A DNA stretch of 64,000 nt, from NCBI RefSeq assembly GCF_000819805.1, contig NZ_CDCE01000027.1, positions 74,598 to 138,597 on the forward strand, in the 5' to 3' direction. Positions 36,942 through 50,584 of this stretch are shown here, in pieces; position 1 is the first letter of the stretch, and every line of letters starts with the position of its first letter. The notes below the pieces were generated by a model, which did no database searches, was not told the origin of the DNA, and saw nothing but the letters and a program-made list of their open reading frames with translations. This stretch comes from Aeromonas diversa CDC 2478-85 (GTDB lineage: Bacteria > Pseudomonadota > Gammaproteobacteria > Enterobacterales > Aeromonadaceae). The position numbers and the translations under genes are program-made.

Positions 36942-38768
36942 ATGATCCCCTTCCTGTTTCACCCCCAAGCGTCGCCCTGGTTCAGGGCGACCCACGATGC
37001 ACTGCTGCTCACCCTCTTTGTCGATCGCGCCGCCAACCTGAATCAGGTGCTACTGCGTATCGAACCCGACAATGAGGAGGAGCTGCACCCCATGACCCTG
37101 GTCGAAGCTCGCGACCGCCTGCAGATCTGGCAGTTCACCCTGCCCCTGCCGCGCACTCATGAGCCGATCCTCTACTGCTTCAAGGGGCTCACCGCTGAGA
37201 CCCAGTGGTGGCTGCACGGGGGTGGCATAGACTCCAGCATGCCACCCCGTGCCACCCATTTTCGCTATAACCCCCAGCACCAGCCGCCCGCCTGGGTGCA
37301 GGATCAGGTCTTCTACCAGATCTTCCCGGACCGCTTCTGCAATGGTGATCCCAGCCTGAGCGTGCAAGAGGGGGAGTACGACTATCGTGGCCGCCCCGTG
37401 CTGAGCAAGGCCTGGGGCGAGCCGGTCAGCCAGCGTGGCAGCGGTGACGAGGCGAGCGAGTTCTATGGCGGCGATCTGGCCGGCATCGATCAGAAGCTGC
37501 ACTACCTGCACTCCCTCGGGGTGACGGCGCTCTATCTCAACCCTATCTTCGCCTCGCCGAGCAACCACAAGTACGACACCCAGGACTACTACCGGGTCGA
37601 TCCCCACTTCGGCAGCAACGAGCAATTTGCCCAACTGACCCGCAACCTGCGTCAGCGCGGCATGCGCATCGTGCTCGACGCCGTGGTCAACCACACCTCT
37701 ACCGAGCACCCCTGGTTTGCCCCTCCCGAGGGGGCCCAGGGTAACCCGGACTCCCCCTGGCGCAGCTTCTACACCTTCGGTGAAGACGGGGACTACGTGA
37801 GCTGGAAGGGGATCCGCAGCCTGCCCAAGCTCGACTTCGCCAGCCCCAAGGTGCAGGACACCATCTATCGTGCCGACGACGCCATAGTGCGCCACTGGAT
37901 GCGTCCTCCCTACCAGATCGATGGTTGGCGCTTCGACGTCATCCACATGCTGGGAGAGCAGGGATCGGCGAGCGGTAACCGTCACCACGTGCGCGCCCTG
38001 CGCGGCGCGGTCAAGCAAGAGAATCCGGACGCCTACGTGCTTGGCGAGCACTTCTTCGAGGCCAGCCAATGGTTGCAGGGCGATCAGGAAGACGGCGCCA
38101 TGAACTACTACGGCTTCGCCCACCCGGTGCGCGCCTTCCTAGCCGGTCAGGACATCGCCTACCAACCGATCCGGATCAGCGCCGCCGAGCTGGACCGCTG
38201 GCTGCGGCTGGCCCGCGCCCACATCCCGTTTGCCAACCAGCTGGCCCAATTCAACCTGCTCGACAGCCACGATACCGCCCGCTTCCTCGAGCTGCTGGGG
38301 GGAAACCGGGAGCGCATGAGCCTGGCCGTCACCCTGCTGATGACCTACATCGGCGCCCCTTGCGTCTATTACGGCGACGAGGTGGGGATGCGCGGCGGTA
38401 ACGACCCGGATTGCCGCCGCTGCTTCCCCTGGGAGAGCACCCAGTGGGATCACGCCCTGCACGACCACTACCGCCGCCTAATTCGGCTGCGTCGCCAGCG
38501 TCCGGCCCTGCGCCGGGGGGATCTGCTGACCCTCTATGCCGGTGAACACACGCTGGCCTATGTCCGCACCCTGGAGCGGGATCAGGTGGTGGTGGCCTGC
38601 AACCGCCACCCGGACAACCCGCGCAGCCTCACCCTTCCTCTGTGGCAGACCGGCGCCCCGGCCAGCCGCTTCTGCGACGCCCTCACCGGTGAGCGCTTCG
38701 AGTTGGTTCAGGGGGAGCTGCAGCTGACCCTGCCCCCCTGCAGCGCCCGAGTACTGATCGCGACCTGA
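36942..38768 (+). CDS. malZ: Maltodextrin glucosidase
   Basis: GH13 enzyme releasing glucose from the reducing end of maltodextrins in the cytoplasm. I start it at ATG 36942 (608 aa; E. coli about 605) although the open frame extends far upstream inside the HDOD gene. N-terminal beta domain, then the barrel from about residue 115: VFYQIFPDRFCNGDP, IVLDAVVNHTS, nucleophile Asp in GWRFDVIHML, acid/base Glu in YVLGEHFFEA, and Asp in NLLDSHDTARF. No malQ/malP or malT genes are adjacent. Confidence 0.95.
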   Translation: MIPFLFHPQASPWFRATHDALLLTLFVDRAANLNQVLLRIEPDNEEELHPMTLVEARDRLQIWQFTLPLPRTHEPILYCFKGLTAETQWWLHGGGIDSSMPPRATHFRYNPQHQPPAWVQDQVFYQIFPDRFCNGDPSLSVQEGEYDYRGRPVLSKAWGEPVSQRGSGDEASEFYGGDLAGIDQKLHYLHSLGVTALYLNPIFASPSNHKYDTQDYYRVDPHFGSNEQFAQLTRNLRQRGMRIVLDAVVNHTSTEHPWFAPPEGAQGNPDSPWRSFYTFGEDGDYVSWKGIRSLPKLDFASPKVQDTIYRADDAIVRHWMRPPYQIDGWRFDVIHMLGEQGSASGNRHHVRALRGAVKQENPDAYVLGEHFFEASQWLQGDQEDGAMNYYGFAHPVRAFLAGQDIAYQPIRISAAELDRWLRLARAHIPFANQLAQFNLLDSHDTARFLELLGGNRERMSLAVTLLMTYIGAPCVYYGDEVGMRGGNDPDCRRCFPWESTQWDHALHDHYRRLIRLRRQRPALRRGDLLTLYAGEHTLAYVRTLERDQVVVACNRHPDNPRSLTLPLWQTGAPASRFCDALTGERFELVQGELQLTLPPCSARVLIAT

Positions 38769-38851
38769 GTCAGGCAGGCGCCTCGCTGCGGTGGCGCCTG
38801 CCCCCTCATCTCACTAGAATGGGGACCCTGTAATTCCCGATGGAAAGACCC

Positions 38852-39625
38852 ATGAAACCGACTCTGGCCGCCGTGCTGATCGTCAAGAACGAGGCCGAAA
38901 ACCTGAGAGCCTGCCTGGCCACATTGCAGGGAGTGGTCGACGAGATCGTCATCCTGGACTCCGGCAGCCAGGACGAGACCGCCGCCATCGCCGCCGAGTT
39001 TGGCGCCCGCTTCTTCGTGAATAACCAATGGCCCGGGTTTGGTCGCCAGCGTCAGCTCGCCCAGTCTCACGTTCGCTCCGACTGGGTGCTGTGGCTGGAC
39101 GCCGACGAGCGGCTCACCCCTGAGCTGGCCCACAACATCCGCGACGTGCTGGAGAACCCACCGGTAGATACCCTCTACACCTTGCCGCGCCTCTCCTGGG
39201 TGTTTGGCCGTTTCATCCGCCACAGCGGCTGGTACCCGGATCGGGTGCTGCGTCTCTACCCCAGGGCGCTGACCGGTTACAACGACGCCCTGGTGCACGA
39301 GAAGGTAGAGGTACGTGCCAACATGAAGGTGGTGGATCTCAAGGGGGATCTGCTCCACTACACCTATCGGGATCTCGAGCACTATCTGGTGAAATCGGCC
39401 GGCTACGGCCGCGCCTGGGCCGATCAGCGTCAGGCTCGCGGCAAGAAGAGCTCCCTGAGTCAGGGGCTGCTGCATGCGATCGGCTGTTTCGTGAAGATGT
39501 ACCTGCTCAAGGCCGGCTTCCTCGACGGTCGTCAGGGGCTGTTGCTGGCCATCCTCTCGGCCCACTCGACCTTCATCAAGTACGCCGATCTCTGGATCCG
39601 TCACCAGCCGGGGCGCCCCGAGTAA
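38852..39625 (+). CDS. GT2 glycosyltransferase, WaaE/KdtX-like LPS core enzyme
   Basis: 257 aa from ATG 38852 (GGAAAG upstream); the ATG four codons earlier overlaps that site. GT2 fold with [18 protein letters not shown] (nucleotide-sugar loop), [14 protein letters not shown] and LWLDADERL (DxD-type). [21 protein letters not shown] matches WaaE/KdtX enzymes, which add glucose to the inner core heptose. It stands apart from other LPS genes, as these often do (near coaD or waaA in some genomes). Substrate by family analogy only. Confidence 0.85.
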   Translation: MKPTLAAVLIVKNEAENLRACLATLQGVVDEIVILDSGSQDETAAIAAEFGARFFVNNQWPGFGRQRQLAQSHVRSDWVLWLDADERLTPELAHNIRDVLENPPVDTLYTLPRLSWVFGRFIRHSGWYPDRVLRLYPRALTGYNDALVHEKVEVRANMKVVDLKGDLLHYTYRDLEHYLVKSAGYGRAWADQRQARGKKSSLSQGLLHAIGCFVKMYLLKAGFLDGRQGLLLAILSAHSTFIKYADLWIRHQPGRPE

Positions 39626-39636
39626 CGCCAGAAAGC

Positions 39637-39661
39637 ACAAGGCCCCATCAAGGGGCCTTGT
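39637..39661. terminator. Bidirectional terminator between the GT2 gene and glmU
   Basis: ACAAGGCCCC / GGGGCCTTGT, a 10-bp stem with a five-base loop, 11 bases after the GT2 stop and 19 before the glmU stop. T content after the stem is modest on both strands. Confidence 0.7.
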
Positions 39662-39680
39662 CGTTATGGTTGATCGGTTA

Positions 39681-41042
39681 TCACTTCTTCTTCACCGGAC
39701 GGGCCCAGTTCTTGATGTGGCGCTGGGGCACCCGGGTGATGACCAGCTCGTTCTCGGCCACGTCCTTGGTAATGGTGGAGCCGGCCCCCAGCGTGGCGCC
39801 CTTGCCGATGCGCACCGGCGCCACCAGCTGGGTATCGGAGCCGACGAAGACATCATCCTCGATGATGGTCTGGAACTTGTTCACCCCGTCGTAATTACAC
39901 GTGATGGTGCCGGCCCCGATATTCACTTTGGCACCCACTTCCGCATCCCCGAGATAGGTCAGATGACCGCACTTGGAGCCAACCCCGAGGCGCGCCTTCT
40001 TCATCTCGACGAAGTTGCCGACGTGAGCGTCCTGCTCCAGCACGGCACCCGGACGCAGACGGGCAAACGGGCCGACCGAGCACTGCTCAGCCACCTGGGC
40101 CCCTTCCACCACGGTGTAGGGCTTGATCTCGGTGTCGTCGCCTATGGTGCAATCCTTGAGAATGGCGCCGGCGCCCACCACCACCCGGTTGCCCAGGGTG
40201 ACCTTGCCCTCGATGATGACGTTGACGTCGATCACCACCTCTTCCCCGACGCTCAACTCACCGCGCAGATCGAAGCGGGCCGGGTCCATCATGCTCACCC
40301 CGGCGATCATCAGCTTCTCGGCCTGCATCTTCTGGTAGCTGCGCTCGAGCGCCGCCAGTTGTACCCGGTTGTTGGCCCCCTCCACCTCGGCGGCAGAATC
40401 GGGGTGAACGGCGACGATGGGGCAACCATCGGCATGGGCCATGGCGATGACGTCGGTGAGATAGAATTCGCCCTGGGCGTTCTTGTTATCCAAACGCGAC
40501 AACCAGCCGCGCAGATGGGCCCCCATGGCCACCAGCACGCCTGTGTTTACCTCGCAAATCGCCAGCTGATCGGCATTCGCATCCTTCTGCTCGACGATGC
40601 CGACCACTCGTCCCTGATCGCGCACTATGCGGCCGTAACCCGTGGGGTTGTCCAGTATCACGGTCAGCAGCGCCATGCCATCGGCCGGCTTGGCGGCCAG
40701 CAGCCGCTGCAGAGTCTCGGGCTGGATCAGCGGAGTGTCGCCGTACAGCACCAGCACGTCGTCTTCGTCGTTCCAGTACGGGCTCGCCTGAGCCACAGCA
40801 TGACCGGTCCCCAGCTGCTGCGCCTGCAACACCCAGCTCAGGTCGTCCGCCTGGATGAGCTCTTTGAGCAGCTCGCCACCATGGCCATACACCAGATGCA
40901 CCTTGCCGGCTCCCACCTGACGAGCGGTGTCGATGACGTGGGAGACCATGGCCTTGCCGGCAACCGGATGTAGCACCTTGGGCAGGGGAGAGCGCATGCG
41001 GGTGCCTTTGCCCGCAGCCAGGATGACGACGTTGAGAGACAT
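39681..41042 (-). CDS. glmU: Bifunctional UDP-GlcNAc pyrophosphorylase / glucosamine-1-P acetyltransferase
   Basis: Makes UDP-GlcNAc for peptidoglycan and LPS. 453 aa from ATG 41042 (E. coli 456); the longer frame upstream is not needed. N-terminal uridyltransferase motif [20 protein letters not shown] (residues 5-24) and [10 protein letters not shown]-terminal left-handed beta-helix of hexapeptides (about 250-440) with acetyl-CoA segment [11 protein letters not shown]. It follows atpC as in E. coli, separated by a terminator. Confidence 0.97.
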   Translation of the reverse strand: MSLNVVILAAGKGTRMRSPLPKVLHPVAGKAMVSHVIDTARQVGAGKVHLVYGHGGELLKELIQADDLSWVLQAQQLGTGHAVAQASPYWNDEDDVLVLYGDTPLIQPETLQRLLAAKPADGMALLTVILDNPTGYGRIVRDQGRVVGIVEQKDANADQLAICEVNTGVLVAMGAHLRGWLSRLDNKNAQGEFYLTDVIAMAHADGCPIVAVHPDSAAEVEGANNRVQLAALERSYQKMQAEKLMIAGVSMMDPARFDLRGELSVGEEVVIDVNVIIEGKVTLGNRVVVGAGAILKDCTIGDDTEIKPYTVVEGAQVAEQCSVGPFARLRPGAVLEQDAHVGNFVEMKKARLGVGSKCGHLTYLGDAEVGAKVNIGAGTITCNYDGVNKFQTIIEDDVFVGSDTQLVAPVRIGKGATLGAGSTITKDVAENELVITRVPQRHIKNWARPVKKK

Positions 41043-41099
41043 GATTTCTGCCTTGAATTCGTGTGGAAATACCCGGCGGAGTCTATCCAACAGGCCAAA

Positions 41100-41125
41100 A
41101 AAAAGCGACCCGAAGGTCGCTTTTT
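41100..41125 (-). terminator. Terminator of the atp operon
   Basis: AAAAAGCGACC / GGTCGCTTTTT hairpin with CGAA on the plus strand, 13 bases after the atpC stop; T run on both strands. Confidence 0.92.
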
Positions 41126-41137
41126 ACATCACCGTTA

Positions 41138-41563
41138 TCAGCGGTAGTGCTTCTTGACGATGTCGATGACCCGCAGCTGGGCCAATGCCTTGGCCAGCTC
41201 GGCAGAGGCCTGGGCATAGTCGATATCGCCGTGGGAGCTGTGGATCCTCGCCTCGGCACGACGCTTGGCTTCGAGGGCTTTCGCCTCGTCCAGATCGTCG
41301 GCACGAATGGCGGTATCCGCCAGCACGGTCACGGTTTCGGGTTGTACTTCCAGCATGCCGCCGGAGATGTACATCACCTCTTCGCCACCCTGCTGCTTCA
41401 CCAGTCGGACCAGGCCCGGTTTGATGGAGGTCAGCAGCGGCGTGTGACCATGATGAATACCCAGCTCACCTTCCGCACCTGTCACCGCGACACTCTGAAC
41501 GCGACCGGAGAACAGCTTGCCTTCGGCGCTTACGACGTCCAGGTGAAAGGATATCTCAGCCAT
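41138..41563 (-). CDS. atpC: ATP synthase F1 epsilon subunit
   Basis: 141 aa. Central-stalk subunit that couples and inhibits F1. N-terminal beta-sandwich ([35 protein letters not shown]) and C-terminal helical hairpin. Last gene of the operon. Confidence 0.96.
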   Translation of the reverse strand: MAEISFHLDVVSAEGKLFSGRVQSVAVTGAEGELGIHHGHTPLLTSIKPGLVRLVKQQGGEEVMYISGGMLEVQPETVTVLADTAIRADDLDEAKALEAKRRAEARIHSSHGDIDYAQASAELAKALAQLRVIDIVKKHYR

Positions 41564-41581
41564 GAGCCCTCCTATCGAGGC

Positions 41582-42988
<1,407 letters not shown>

Positions 42989-43004
42989 TTAGGTAACCCT
43001 TGCC

Positions 43005-43871
43005 TTACACCGCGGCAGCACCGGACACGATCTCGTTAAGCTCCTGGGTGATACTGGCCTGACGGGCCTTGTTGTACACCAGTTGCAGATCGTTAATCAG
43101 GTTGCCGGCGTTGTCAGTCGCGGCTTTCATGGCAACCATTCGGGCTGCCTGTTCACTAGCCAAGTTTTCCACCACGCCCTGGTACACCTGGGATTCGACG
43201 TAGCGAACCAGCAGGGTGTTGAGCAGTTGCTTGGGATCCGGCTCATAGAGGTAATCCCAGTGGTGTTTCTTGGCGAGCTTGCTGTCTTCTGTAATGGGCA
43301 AAGGCAGAAGTTGATCGACCTTGGGCTGTTGCACCATGGTGTTCACAAACTTGTTGTACACCAGATACAGACGGTCAATCTCACCGTTGTCATAGGCCTT
43401 CAGCATGACCTTCACGGAACCGATCAGGTCATTGACACTCGGGGCATCCCCGAGGCCGGACACTTGGGCAACGACCTTGGCGCCGTACTTCTGGAAGAAG
43501 CCGGACGCCTTGTTGCCAATCAGGGCCAAATCAATCTTGGCGCCTTGCTGGCTCCATTGCTTCATGTCGTTGATGGCTGCCTTGAACAGGTTGATGTTCA
43601 GGCCGCCACACAGGCCACGGTCGGTGGAGATGACGATATAGCCCACACGCTTGACCTCACGTTCGATGAGGTAGGGGTGCTTGTATTCCAAGTTACCCTG
43701 AGCGATGTGGCCGATCACCTTGCGCATGGTTTCAGCGTATGGACGGCTGGCAGACATGCGATCCTGCGCACGGCGCATCTTGCTCGCTGCCACCATTTCC
43801 ATAGCGCTGGTGATCTTCTGAGTGTTCTTCACACTCCCGATCTTGGTACGTATCTCTTTTGCGCCGGCCAT
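43005..43871 (-). CDS. atpG: ATP synthase F1 gamma subunit
   Basis: Rotor shaft, 288 aa (E. coli 287). Starts [20 protein letters not shown] and ends with the helix [20 protein letters not shown] that enters the alpha/beta core. A strong hairpin precedes it in the transcript. Confidence 0.97.
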   Translation of the reverse strand: MAGAKEIRTKIGSVKNTQKITSAMEMVAASKMRRAQDRMSASRPYAETMRKVIGHIAQGNLEYKHPYLIEREVKRVGYIVISTDRGLCGGLNINLFKAAINDMKQWSQQGAKIDLALIGNKASGFFQKYGAKVVAQVSGLGDAPSVNDLIGSVKVMLKAYDNGEIDRLYLVYNKFVNTMVQQPKVDQLLPLPITEDSKLAKKHHWDYLYEPDPKQLLNTLLVRYVESQVYQGVVENLASEQAARMVAMKAATDNAGNLINDLQLVYNKARQASITQELNEIVSGAAAV

Positions 43872-43887
43872 CTCTATTCTCCATCAG

Positions 43888-43908
43888 GTGGCAGCCTGGG
43901 GCTGCCAC
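43888..43908 (-). other. Intercistronic hairpin between atpA and atpG
   Basis: GTGGCAGCC / GGCTGCCAC, a perfect 9-bp stem with a three-base loop, 8 bases after the atpA stop and close to the atpG start region. No T run. Could stabilise the upstream mRNA or temper atpG translation. Confidence 0.6.
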
Positions 43909-43916
43909 ACACACGC

Positions 43917-45458
43917 TTACCAGGTCTGGGTTGCCTTGAAGGTATCGAGCAACGCAGTCAGCTTGCCAACGATCGCGTCGTTGTAGTCGGCCTTGGCATT
44001 GATTTCAGCCATCAGCTCGCCATGCTGGGTATTGGCGTAGGAGACCAGAGCGGCTTCGAAGTCGACTACCTTGCTCAGGTCGACATCGTTGAGGTAACCC
44101 TTCTCGGCTGCGAACAGCACCAGCGCCTGGTGAGCAACGCTCATCGGGGCATACTGCTTCTGTTTCATCAGCTCGGTTACCTTCTGGCCGTGATCCAGCT
44201 GCTTGCGGGTCGCGTCATCCAGGTCGGAGGAGAACTGGGCGAACGCAGCCAGCTCGCGGTACTGGGCCAGCGCGGTACGGATACCACCGGACAGCTTCTT
44301 GATGATCTTGGTCTGAGCCGCACCACCCACACGGGATACGGAGATACCCGGGTCAACGGCCGGACGGATACCGGAGTTGAACAGCTGGGTAGTCAGGAAG
44401 ATCTGGCCGTCGGTGATGGAGATCACGTTGGTCGGAACGAACGCGGATACGTCACCGGCCTGGGTTTCGATGATCGGCAGGGCGGTCAGCGAACCGGTCT
44501 GGCCCTTGACGGCGCCATTGGTGAACTTCTCAACGTACTCGACGTTGACACGAGCAGCACGCTCGAGCAGACGGGAGTGCAGATAGAAGACGTCACCCGG
44601 GTAGGCTTCACGTCCAGGCGGACGACGCAGCAGCAGGGAGATCTGACGATAGGCAACGGCCTGCTTGGACAGGTCATCATAGATGATCAGCGCGTCTTCA
44701 CCACGGTCACGGAAGTACTCACCCATGGAGCAACCGGCATAGGGAGCCAGGAACTGCAGGGCAGCCGCTTCGGAGGCAGAAGCCACGACCACGACGGTGT
44801 TGGCCAGGGCGCCGTGCTCTTCCAGCTTGCGCACCACGTTGGCGATGGTGGAGGCCTTCTGGCCAATCGCAACGTAGACACACTTAATGCCGGAGTCTTT
44901 CTGGTTGATGATGGTGTCGATGGCGATGGCGGTCTTACCCACCTGACGGTCACCGATGATCAGCTCACGCTGGCCACGACCGATGGGGATCATGGCGTCG
45001 ATGGCTTTCAGACCGGTCTGGACAGGCTGGTCAACAGACTTACGATCGATAACACCCGGAGCGATCACTTCTACCGGAGAGAAGCCATCGTGCTCAAGCG
45101 GGCCTTTACCATCGATAGGTTGACCCAGGGTGTTGACCACCCGGCCCAGCAGACCACGGCCGACCGGCACTTCCAGGATACGACCGGTACCCTTGACCTT
45201 CATCCCTTCGGCCAGATCGGCGTAGGGACCCATGACCACGGCACCGACGGAGTCACGCTCCAGGTTCAATGCCAGAGCGTAGCGGTTGCCCGGCAGCTCG
45301 ATCATCTCACCTTGCATGGCGTTGGCCAGGCCGTGGATACGAATGATACCGTCGCTCACGGAGACGATAGTACCTTCGTTGTGCGCTTCGCTCTTGATCT
45401 CAAACTGCGCAATGCGCTGCTTGATCAGCTCGGCGATTTCAGTGGAATTCAGTTGCAT
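43917..45458 (-). CDS. atpA: ATP synthase F1 alpha subunit
   Basis: 513 aa, the same length as in E. coli. Walker [15 protein letters not shown] (about residue 169) and the regulatory arginine near the [11 protein letters not shown] segment. Begins [20 protein letters not shown]. Confidence 0.97.
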   Translation of the reverse strand: MQLNSTEIAELIKQRIAQFEIKSEAHNEGTIVSVSDGIIRIHGLANAMQGEMIELPGNRYALALNLERDSVGAVVMGPYADLAEGMKVKGTGRILEVPVGRGLLGRVVNTLGQPIDGKGPLEHDGFSPVEVIAPGVIDRKSVDQPVQTGLKAIDAMIPIGRGQRELIIGDRQVGKTAIAIDTIINQKDSGIKCVYVAIGQKASTIANVVRKLEEHGALANTVVVVASASEAAALQFLAPYAGCSMGEYFRDRGEDALIIYDDLSKQAVAYRQISLLLRRPPGREAYPGDVFYLHSRLLERAARVNVEYVEKFTNGAVKGQTGSLTALPIIETQAGDVSAFVPTNVISITDGQIFLTTQLFNSGIRPAVDPGISVSRVGGAAQTKIIKKLSGGIRTALAQYRELAAFAQFSSDLDDATRKQLDHGQKVTELMKQKQYAPMSVAHQALVLFAAEKGYLNDVDLSKVVDFEAALVSYANTQHGELMAEINAKADYNDAIVGKLTALLDTFKATQTW

Positions 45459-45473
45459 GCTCTAATACCCCAA

Positions 45474-46007
45474 TCAAGATTGCAGCGCGTCGGCCATCCG
45501 ATCCAGCTTACCGCGGAGGGAACCGTCGATAACCAGGTCGCCGGCCTTGATGAGCACTCCGGCCATCAAGGACGCATCTGTGCTGCAATTCAGCTTCACT
45601 TTGCGCGCGAGACGTTTTTCCAGAGAAGCCTGAAGGTTGGCTTTCTGCTGTTCGGTCAGCTCGACCGCCGATACCAACTCGGCCTCGATACTCTTCTCGA
45701 GTTCGGCCTTGAGGAGGTGGAATTCGGCAACCACAGCCGGCAGTACACTCAAGCGACCATTCTCGGCCATCACCCGGATCAGGTTCTGGCCGTGCTCGTT
45801 GAGTTGCTCACCGCAGACACCGACAAACACGTTTGCCAGCTGGTCGGCAGCCATGGCGCCGCTGATCAGGGCGGCGACGGTGTCGTTTTCGGCCACCAAG
45901 GCCGCAAACTCCAACATCTCCTGCCACTGGGCGATCGCCTTTTGCTCGACGGCAAAGTCGAAAGCAGCCTTGGCGTAGGGGCGAGCAATGGTAGTCAGTT
46001 CAGACAT
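45474..46007 (-). CDS. atpH: ATP synthase F1 delta subunit
   Basis: Peripheral-stalk connector, 177 aa as in E. coli. Starts [20 protein letters not shown]; the C-terminal domain has the family segment [20 protein letters not shown]. Confidence 0.96.
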   Translation of the reverse strand: MSELTTIARPYAKAAFDFAVEQKAIAQWQEMLEFAALVAENDTVAALISGAMAADQLANVFVGVCGEQLNEHGQNLIRVMAENGRLSVLPAVVAEFHLLKAELEKSIEAELVSAVELTEQQKANLQASLEKRLARKVKLNCSTDASLMAGVLIKAGDLVIDGSLRGKLDRMADALQS

Positions 46008-46020
46008 GGCCCCATTCCCG

Positions 46021-46491
46021 TTACAGTTCCGCTACCAGCTTGTCGACGATGTCGTTGTTGGCAGCCTGATCGATGTGACGCTCCAGGATCTTCTCTGCGC
46101 CGGCGATGGCGAGGGCAGCAACCTGCTTGCGCAGCTCTTCTTTAGCACGATGACGTTCGGCTTCGATCTCGGCACGGCCTTGAGTCAGGATTTTCTCCCG
46201 CTCGGCCTGGGCAGCAGTGGTCGCTTCGTCAATGATCTGGGCCTTACGCTTGTTGGCCTGTTCAATGATTTCAGCAGCCTGCTGTTTAGCCTCTTTCAGA
46301 CGATCGGAAGCATTAGCCTGGGCCAGTTCCAGATCCTTCTTCGCGCGTTCTGCAGAAGAGAGGCCGTCAGTAATTGCTTTCTGGCGAGCCTCGATGGCAG
46401 CCATGAGCGGCGGCCATACAAACTTCATGCAGCACCAGACGAAGATGACGAAGGCAAGTGTCTGGCCAAGGAGGGTGGCGTTGATATCCAC
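46021..46491 (-). CDS. atpF: ATP synthase F0 b subunit
   Basis: Peripheral stalk, 156 aa as in E. coli. One N-terminal membrane helix (about residues 5-25) with [17 protein letters not shown], followed by a long charged coiled coil. Confidence 0.96.
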   Translation of the reverse strand: MDINATLLGQTLAFVIFVWCCMKFVWPPLMAAIEARQKAITDGLSSAERAKKDLELAQANASDRLKEAKQQAAEIIEQANKRKAQIIDEATTAAQAEREKILTQGRAEIEAERHRAKEELRKQVAALAIAGAEKILERHIDQAANNDIVDKLVAEL

Positions 46492-46517
46492 AACCAGTTC
46501 CTCTCTATGTGAAGTTC

Positions 46518-46546
46518 AAAAAAAGTGGTGTTCGCTGAACAGTCAC
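46518..46546 (-). terminator. Terminator-like hairpin after atpE
   Basis: In the minus-strand RNA GUG-AC-UGUUC-AGC-GAACA-C-CAC is followed at once by seven U. The stem is imperfect (internal mismatch), so partial termination or mRNA end protection is likelier than a full stop. It starts 7 bases after the atpE stop, before atpF. Confidence 0.5.
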
Positions 46547-46553
46547 TCGAGAG

Positions 46554-48008
<1,455 letters not shown>

Positions 48009-48084
48009 CAAACTCCCCGAATGTAGCTAAACTGTAAAAAAAGGAGGTTTACCCCCCTATTCACACAGCTTAAAAGCCGGTCAA

Positions 48085-48112
48085 ATTATACCCGTGAAGA
48101 GGGCCATTGCAA
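48085..48112 (-). promoter_or_regulatory. Promoter of the atp operon
   Basis: Minus strand TTGCAA (48107-48112), a 16-bp spacer, TATAAT (48085-48090), about 77 bases before atpI. A perfect -10 suits a strongly expressed operon. The remaining 48113-48212 is AT-rich and shows ATGCA...TGCAT dyads but no clear parB terminator. Confidence 0.72.
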
Positions 48113-48212
48113 CACGACAGAAAGCCTTATTTTCTGCGGTGTTGAGGCGCATATTCAGCTTCCTTTCATATGCAATGTAATGCATGTTTTATTACTACAA
48201 AAAGCGCAAAAA

Positions 48213-49124
48213 TCACGATCCAGACACGCCAAAATGGCCCAATATCTTGTCCAATTCCATCAAGCTTCCGTAACTTATCACTAACTTGCCGCTATCTTTT
48301 TTACCGGTCTGGATCTGGACTCTGGAACCAATCGCCTCGGCCAGTTGGCGCTCCAGGTATTCCAACTGGGGATCGGCGGCACGGGTCTCCTTGGCCACGA
48401 CAGGCTCCTGGCTCTTTTGCACCAGACGCTCCGTCTCGCGCACCGTCAGGCCCTTCTGAACCACGGTACGGGCCAGCTCTGACTGGGCCTCGCCACTCAG
48501 CGCCAGCAGGGCGCGGGCGTGGCCCATATCGAGATCGCCATGCTCCACCAGACGCTTTACGTCGTCATTGAGCTGGTTCAGACGCAGCAGGTTGGTGACC
48601 GTGGTACGGGACTTGCCAACCGCATCGGCCACCTGCTGGTGGGTCAGCTCGAACTCGGTCAGCAGGCGCTGCAGTGCCACCGCTTCCTCGATGGCGTTGA
48701 GATCCTCACGCTGGATGTTCTCGATGAGCGCGATGGCGACCGCGGCCTCGTCCGGTACGTCCTTGACCAGGCAGGGCACCACCTCGAGGCGGGCCAGCTG
48801 GGCGGCACGCCAGCGGCGCTCACCGGCGATGATCTCGAAGTGCTGCTCCCCCAGGGTGCGGACCACTATGGGCTGGATCACCCCTTGCGCACGGATTGAA
48901 CTGGCCAGCTCTTCGAGCGCCTCCTGAGACATGTCCTTGCGCGGTTGATACTTGCCGGATTGCAGCCACTCTACCGGCAGCTTGCGCAGCTCCCCTTGGG
49001 GGATGACAGGTTGCATCGCCTGTTCGGTACGCAGATCGCTCTGAACCTGTTTCTGGCGGGCCGCAGAACTGGTGCTCAGCAGGGCATCGAGGCCCTTGCC
49101 GAGGCCACGTTTCTTCGGGGTCAT
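48213..49124 (-). CDS. parB: Chromosome partitioning protein ParB
   Basis: CTPase that loads at parS sites and spreads to organise the origin region. 303 aa. Nuclease-like N-domain with FEIIAGERRWRAAQLA (CTP pocket, about residues 95-110), helix-turn-helix HQQVADAVGKSRTTVTNLL (about 162-180), and a C-terminal dimer domain (about 250-303). Overlaps parA by four bases (ATGA). I found no 16-bp parS palindrome in this window. Confidence 0.96.
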   Translation of the reverse strand: MTPKKRGLGKGLDALLSTSSAARQKQVQSDLRTEQAMQPVIPQGELRKLPVEWLQSGKYQPRKDMSQEALEELASSIRAQGVIQPIVVRTLGEQHFEIIAGERRWRAAQLARLEVVPCLVKDVPDEAAVAIALIENIQREDLNAIEEAVALQRLLTEFELTHQQVADAVGKSRTTVTNLLRLNQLNDDVKRLVEHGDLDMGHARALLALSGEAQSELARTVVQKGLTVRETERLVQKSQEPVVAKETRAADPQLEYLERQLAEAIGSRVQIQTGKKDSGKLVISYGSLMELDKILGHFGVSGS

Positions 49125-49924
49125 AGGGTTTCTCGTTCTATAGCAGCGGCCTGTCGCTCTTGTTCCTGACGACGCAGCATCTCGCCGGCCAACGCCAGGT
49201 AGGCCTTGGCCCCTACCGAAGATTTGTCATAGTGCATGGCCGGCGCTCCGAAGCTGGGAGCCTCGGCCAACCGGACGTTGCGGGGAATGATAGTGCGGTA
49301 GACCTTGTCGCCAAAGTGCTGTTTCAGCTGATCGGACACATCATTGGCCAGACGATTGCGATGATCGAACATGGTGCGCAGCACCCCTTCGATCCGCAGG
49401 TCCGGGTTGACCACGGCGGCCAGCTTGCTGATGGTGTCGACCAGGGCGGTGAGCCCCTCCAGCGCGTAGTACTCGCACTGCATGGGCACCAGCACCGAAT
49501 CGGCGGCGGCCATGGCGTTGACGGTGAGCATGTTGAGGGAAGGGGGACAGTCGATGAAGATGTAATCGTACTTGTCCCGCACCGATGCCAAGGCATTACG
49601 CAGCCGGATCTCGCGGGCGAAGAACTCCATCAGGCGGATCTCGGCCGCGGTCACGTCCGCATTGGCGGCGATCAGGTGATAGCCACCCGTGGTCTCACGG
49701 ATGATCACCTCGCCGACCGGCGCCTCTTCGATGAGGAGCTCATAGGCGGTACGCTCGACGTCGTACTTGTCGACCCCGCTACCCATGGTGGCATTGCCCT
49801 GGGGATCCAGATCGATCACCAGCACCTTGCGTCGGGTGGCAGCCAGCGATGCGGCCAGATTGACACAGGTGGTGGTCTTCCCTACGCCTCCCTTCTGGTT
49901 GGCTATGGCGATGACTTTTCCCAC
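49121..49924 (-). CDS. parA: Chromosome partitioning ATPase ParA (Soj)
   Basis: 267 aa from GTG 49924 (GGGGAGAGC immediately upstream), giving MGKVIAIANQKGGVGKTT; the longer frame is antisense to rsmG. Deviant Walker A KGGVGKTTTCVNLA with the signature lysine, Walker A' VIDLDPQGN and Walker B FIDCPPSLN. Drives ParB-parS segregation of the origin. Confidence 0.96.
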   Translation of the reverse strand: MGKVIAIANQKGGVGKTTTCVNLAASLAATRRKVLVIDLDPQGNATMGSGVDKYDVERTAYELLIEEAPVGEVIIRETTGGYHLIAANADVTAAEIRLMEFFAREIRLRNALASVRDKYDYIFIDCPPSLNMLTVNAMAAADSVLVPMQCEYYALEGLTALVDTISKLAAVVNPDLRIEGVLRTMFDHRNRLANDVSDQLKQHFGDKVYRTIIPRNVRLAEAPSFGAPAMHYDKSSVGAKAYLALAGEMLRRQEQERQAAAIERETL

Positions 49925-49952
49925 GCTCTCCCCTAACTCGATAGTGTGCCCA

Positions 49953-50576
49953 CTAGGGACGGGTGACATTAAACTCCAGCAGGTGGCGCTCCCCTTCCAG
50001 CTCAGGCACCTTGAGGGCATGAGAGGCGATGAGAGAGACGCCGGCTGGCAGACTGGCCAACTCCTCGGCGGGGTAAATCCCCTTGAGAGCCAGGAAGCGG
50101 CCATCGGTGGCGGGCAGGTGGTGGCACCAGGTCAGCATGTCCTCCAGGGAGGCGAAGGCACGACTCAGCACCCCGTCGAATCCCTGCTCGGGATGGTAAT
50201 CCTCAACCCGAGACTGCACCGGTGTGACATTGGTCAACCCCAACTCCAGGATCACCTGGCGAATAAAGCGGATCCGCTTTCCCAGGCTATCGAGCAGTAC
50301 AAACTGCTTGTCCGGATTGATGATGGCCAGCGGTAACCCAGGCAACCCCGGACCCGTTCCCACGTCGATGAAACGCTCCCCTTGCAGATGGGGGCTGACC
50401 ACCAGGCTGTCCATGATGTGCTTGACCAGCATGGCCTCGGGCTCGCGCACCGAGGTCAGATTGTAAGCCTTGTTCCACTTGTGCAGCAACTCAACCAACT
50501 GAACCAGTTGGCTCTTCTGTTGATCGGTAATAACAATACCGGCCTGCACGAGCAGGCCGTTCAATCTTTCCAGCAT
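49953..50576 (-). CDS. rsmG: 16S rRNA (guanine-527-N7) methyltransferase
   Basis: 207 aa, as in E. coli, from ATG 50576 (GAGG six bases upstream; the ATG two codons earlier sits on that site). SAM motif [17 protein letters not shown] (about residues 70-86) and [15 protein letters not shown]. Loss confers low-level streptomycin resistance in other bacteria. Follows mnmG by eight bases. Confidence 0.97.
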   Translation of the reverse strand: MLERLNGLLVQAGIVITDQQKSQLVQLVELLHKWNKAYNLTSVREPEAMLVKHIMDSLVVSPHLQGERFIDVGTGPGLPGLPLAIINPDKQFVLLDSLGKRIRFIRQVILELGLTNVTPVQSRVEDYHPEQGFDGVLSRAFASLEDMLTWCHHLPATDGRFLALKGIYPAEELASLPAGVSLIASHALKVPELEGERHLLEFNVTRP

Positions 50577-50584
50577 GGGCATCC

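Noticed and set aside
38774-38801. GCAGGCGCC...GGCGCCTGC hairpin after malZ
   Set aside because: Strong stem but no T tract; left out as a terminator, although it may shape the mRNA 3' end.
43083-46145. Plus-strand open frame of 1020 codons
   Set aside because: Antisense shadow of atpG, atpA and atpH, which are unmistakable on the minus strand.
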